This document shows positions 7,185 through 7,664 of a stretch of DNA of 7,664 nucleotides, one piece after another. The DNA comes from Micrococcales bacterium (GTDB taxonomy: Bacteria > Actinomycetota > Actinomycetes > S36-B12 > UBA5976): the NCBI GenBank assembly GCA_024640585.1, contig JAHEEQ010000095.1:1-7664 (forward strand). The letters are read 5' to 3'. Every line of letters begins with the position of its first letter. Positions within the stretch are counted from its first letter, which is position 1. The notes under the pieces were generated by a model that was given only the letters and a program-made list of their open reading frames with translations, was not told the origin of the DNA and ran no database searches. Both the position numbers and the translations under genes were made by a program.

Positions 7185-7664
7185 AAACCGCATCTCCGCT
7201 ATCACTCATACGCTCCACATTACCCATGCGTTCGTAGAACGCTACCAAGGCTTGCTTTGTCTGGTTATCTACATAAAACCCTCGTTGCTCAAATTCAATA
7301 AGCAACTCATGTAGTCTTAGTTTTTCTCTCATACCGATGGCCAAGTTTGTCATCAACAGCAAGTAATCCTGATTAAGGACAAGCACACGCCCGGAACGCC
7401 CTCTCGACTGAATAAAGTCTGCACAAATTTTGTCCTCGAGCTCTTTTACATACTTTTTATTGACGCTAGCTCTTTCGGTTTTGGAGTCTTCAAACTGCTC
7501 GATAGCAACCTCTTCCATTTGCTTGAAAACTTGTTCGACAGTTTCAGGACTTGCTCTCGTTCTTAGACGTCGATCCGCTGTAAATTCTTCAACATACTTT
7601 TTCAGTCTGACGAAAACCTCATCCTTTTCTGGTGAGTTTTCAACGTCTGAGTAGATTTGCCAAA
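7165..7664 (-). CDS. dptG: DptG, phosphorothioate-dependent restriction protein, C-terminal part (5' end beyond window)
   Basis: The frame is open from the window edge (first full codon at 7662-7660) to TGA at 7167-7165, giving the last 165 residues. The ATG at 7518 is internal: codons upstream of it stay open and continue a charged helical protein. The family is about 400-450 residues, so well over half the gene is outside. Seen: a basic stretch with ADFIQSRGRSGRVLVL, then a hydrophobic strand LLLMTNLAIG, then a C-terminal unit containing LRLHELLIEFEQRGFYVD and ending with SDSGDAVYVLKTV. That last unit looks like the compact helical or winged-helix-like end I recall as typical of DptG; this identification rests on recall and on the position directly upstream of dptH. 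Family knowledge: DptG is part of the DptF-DptG-DptH restriction complex; its biochemical role is poorly defined, with DNA binding suggested. It overlaps dptH by 20 nt (41 nt if the GTG start is used), which suggests coupled translation. Confidence 0.82.
   Translation of the reverse strand, partial: WQIYSDVENSPEKDEVFVRLKKYVEEFTADRRLRTRASPETVEQVFKQMEEVAIEQFEDSKTERASVNKKYVKELEDKICADFIQSRGRSGRVLVLNQDYLLLMTNLAIGMREKLRLHELLIEFEQRGFYVDNQTKQALVAFYERMGNVERMSDSGDAVYVLKTV
7194..7197 (-). promoter_or_regulatory. Shine-Dalgarno candidate for dptH (ATG 7184)
   Basis: GGAG on the - strand ends 9 nt before the ATG at 7184-7182 and lies inside the dptG reading frame. A second GGAG at 7216-7213 sits 7 nt before the in-frame GTG at 7205, so the sequence alone does not settle the start. 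An ATG at 7193 is in frame too, but GGAG directly abuts it, which is too close for ribosome binding. Confidence 0.45.

Noticed and set aside
1..7664. Integrase, transposase, inverted terminal repeats, tRNA or att-like sequences marking a genomic island.
   Set aside because: None is visible; the window is internal to the locus, so transfer cannot be judged from it.

Overview
This window is the central junction of a DNA phosphorothioation (Dnd/Dpt) modification and restriction locus. Two gene groups run towards each other. On the + strand lie the 3' part of dndD (dptD) and the complete dndE (dptE), the last genes of the sulfur-modification operon. On the - strand lie the complete, very long dptH and, upstream of it, the 3' end of dptG, from the phosphorothioate-dependent restriction operon dptFGH. 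Both outer genes are cut by the window edges, so dndB/dndC, the start of dndD, most of dptG and all of dptF must lie outside if the locus is complete.

Layout: nt 1-1709 partial dndD (SMC/Rad50-like ATPase, N-terminal Walker A part missing); nt 1706-2077 dndE, joined to dndD by a 4-nt ATGA overlap; nt 2078-2096 a 19-nt gap between convergent stop codons, within which a 9-bp perfect hairpin (2085-2107) begins and runs into the 3' end of dptH; nt 2097-7184 dptH on the - strand (alternative start at 7205); nt 7165-7664 the C-terminal 165 codons of dptG on the - strand, overlapping the start of dptH. The window is essentially all coding. There are no RNA genes, insertion sequences, CRISPR arrays or integration sites that I can support.

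How the genes work together (established for the family): DndC, DndD and DndE, with a cysteine desulfurase (DndA or IscS), replace a non-bridging phosphate oxygen by sulfur at short sequence motifs, and DndB regulates or tunes this. DptF, DptG and DptH act against DNA lacking the modification. The pair therefore works like a restriction-modification system, but with a backbone mark instead of base methylation.

Organism: moderate, slightly AT-leaning base composition, tight gene packing and clear Shine-Dalgarno sites fit a bacterium. The resemblance to the dptBCDE/dptFGH type known from Salmonella and E. coli suggests a gammaproteobacterium, possibly marine or enteric. This is an inference from gene type only; the locus is often horizontally transferred, so host assignment is weak.

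I see no wholly undescribed system here. The points worth a second look lie inside DptH: a possible PD-(D/E)XK nuclease motif just ahead of the HerA/FtsK-like motor, and about 1000 further N-terminal residues that I cannot assign. The hairpin between the converging operons is the other point of interest.
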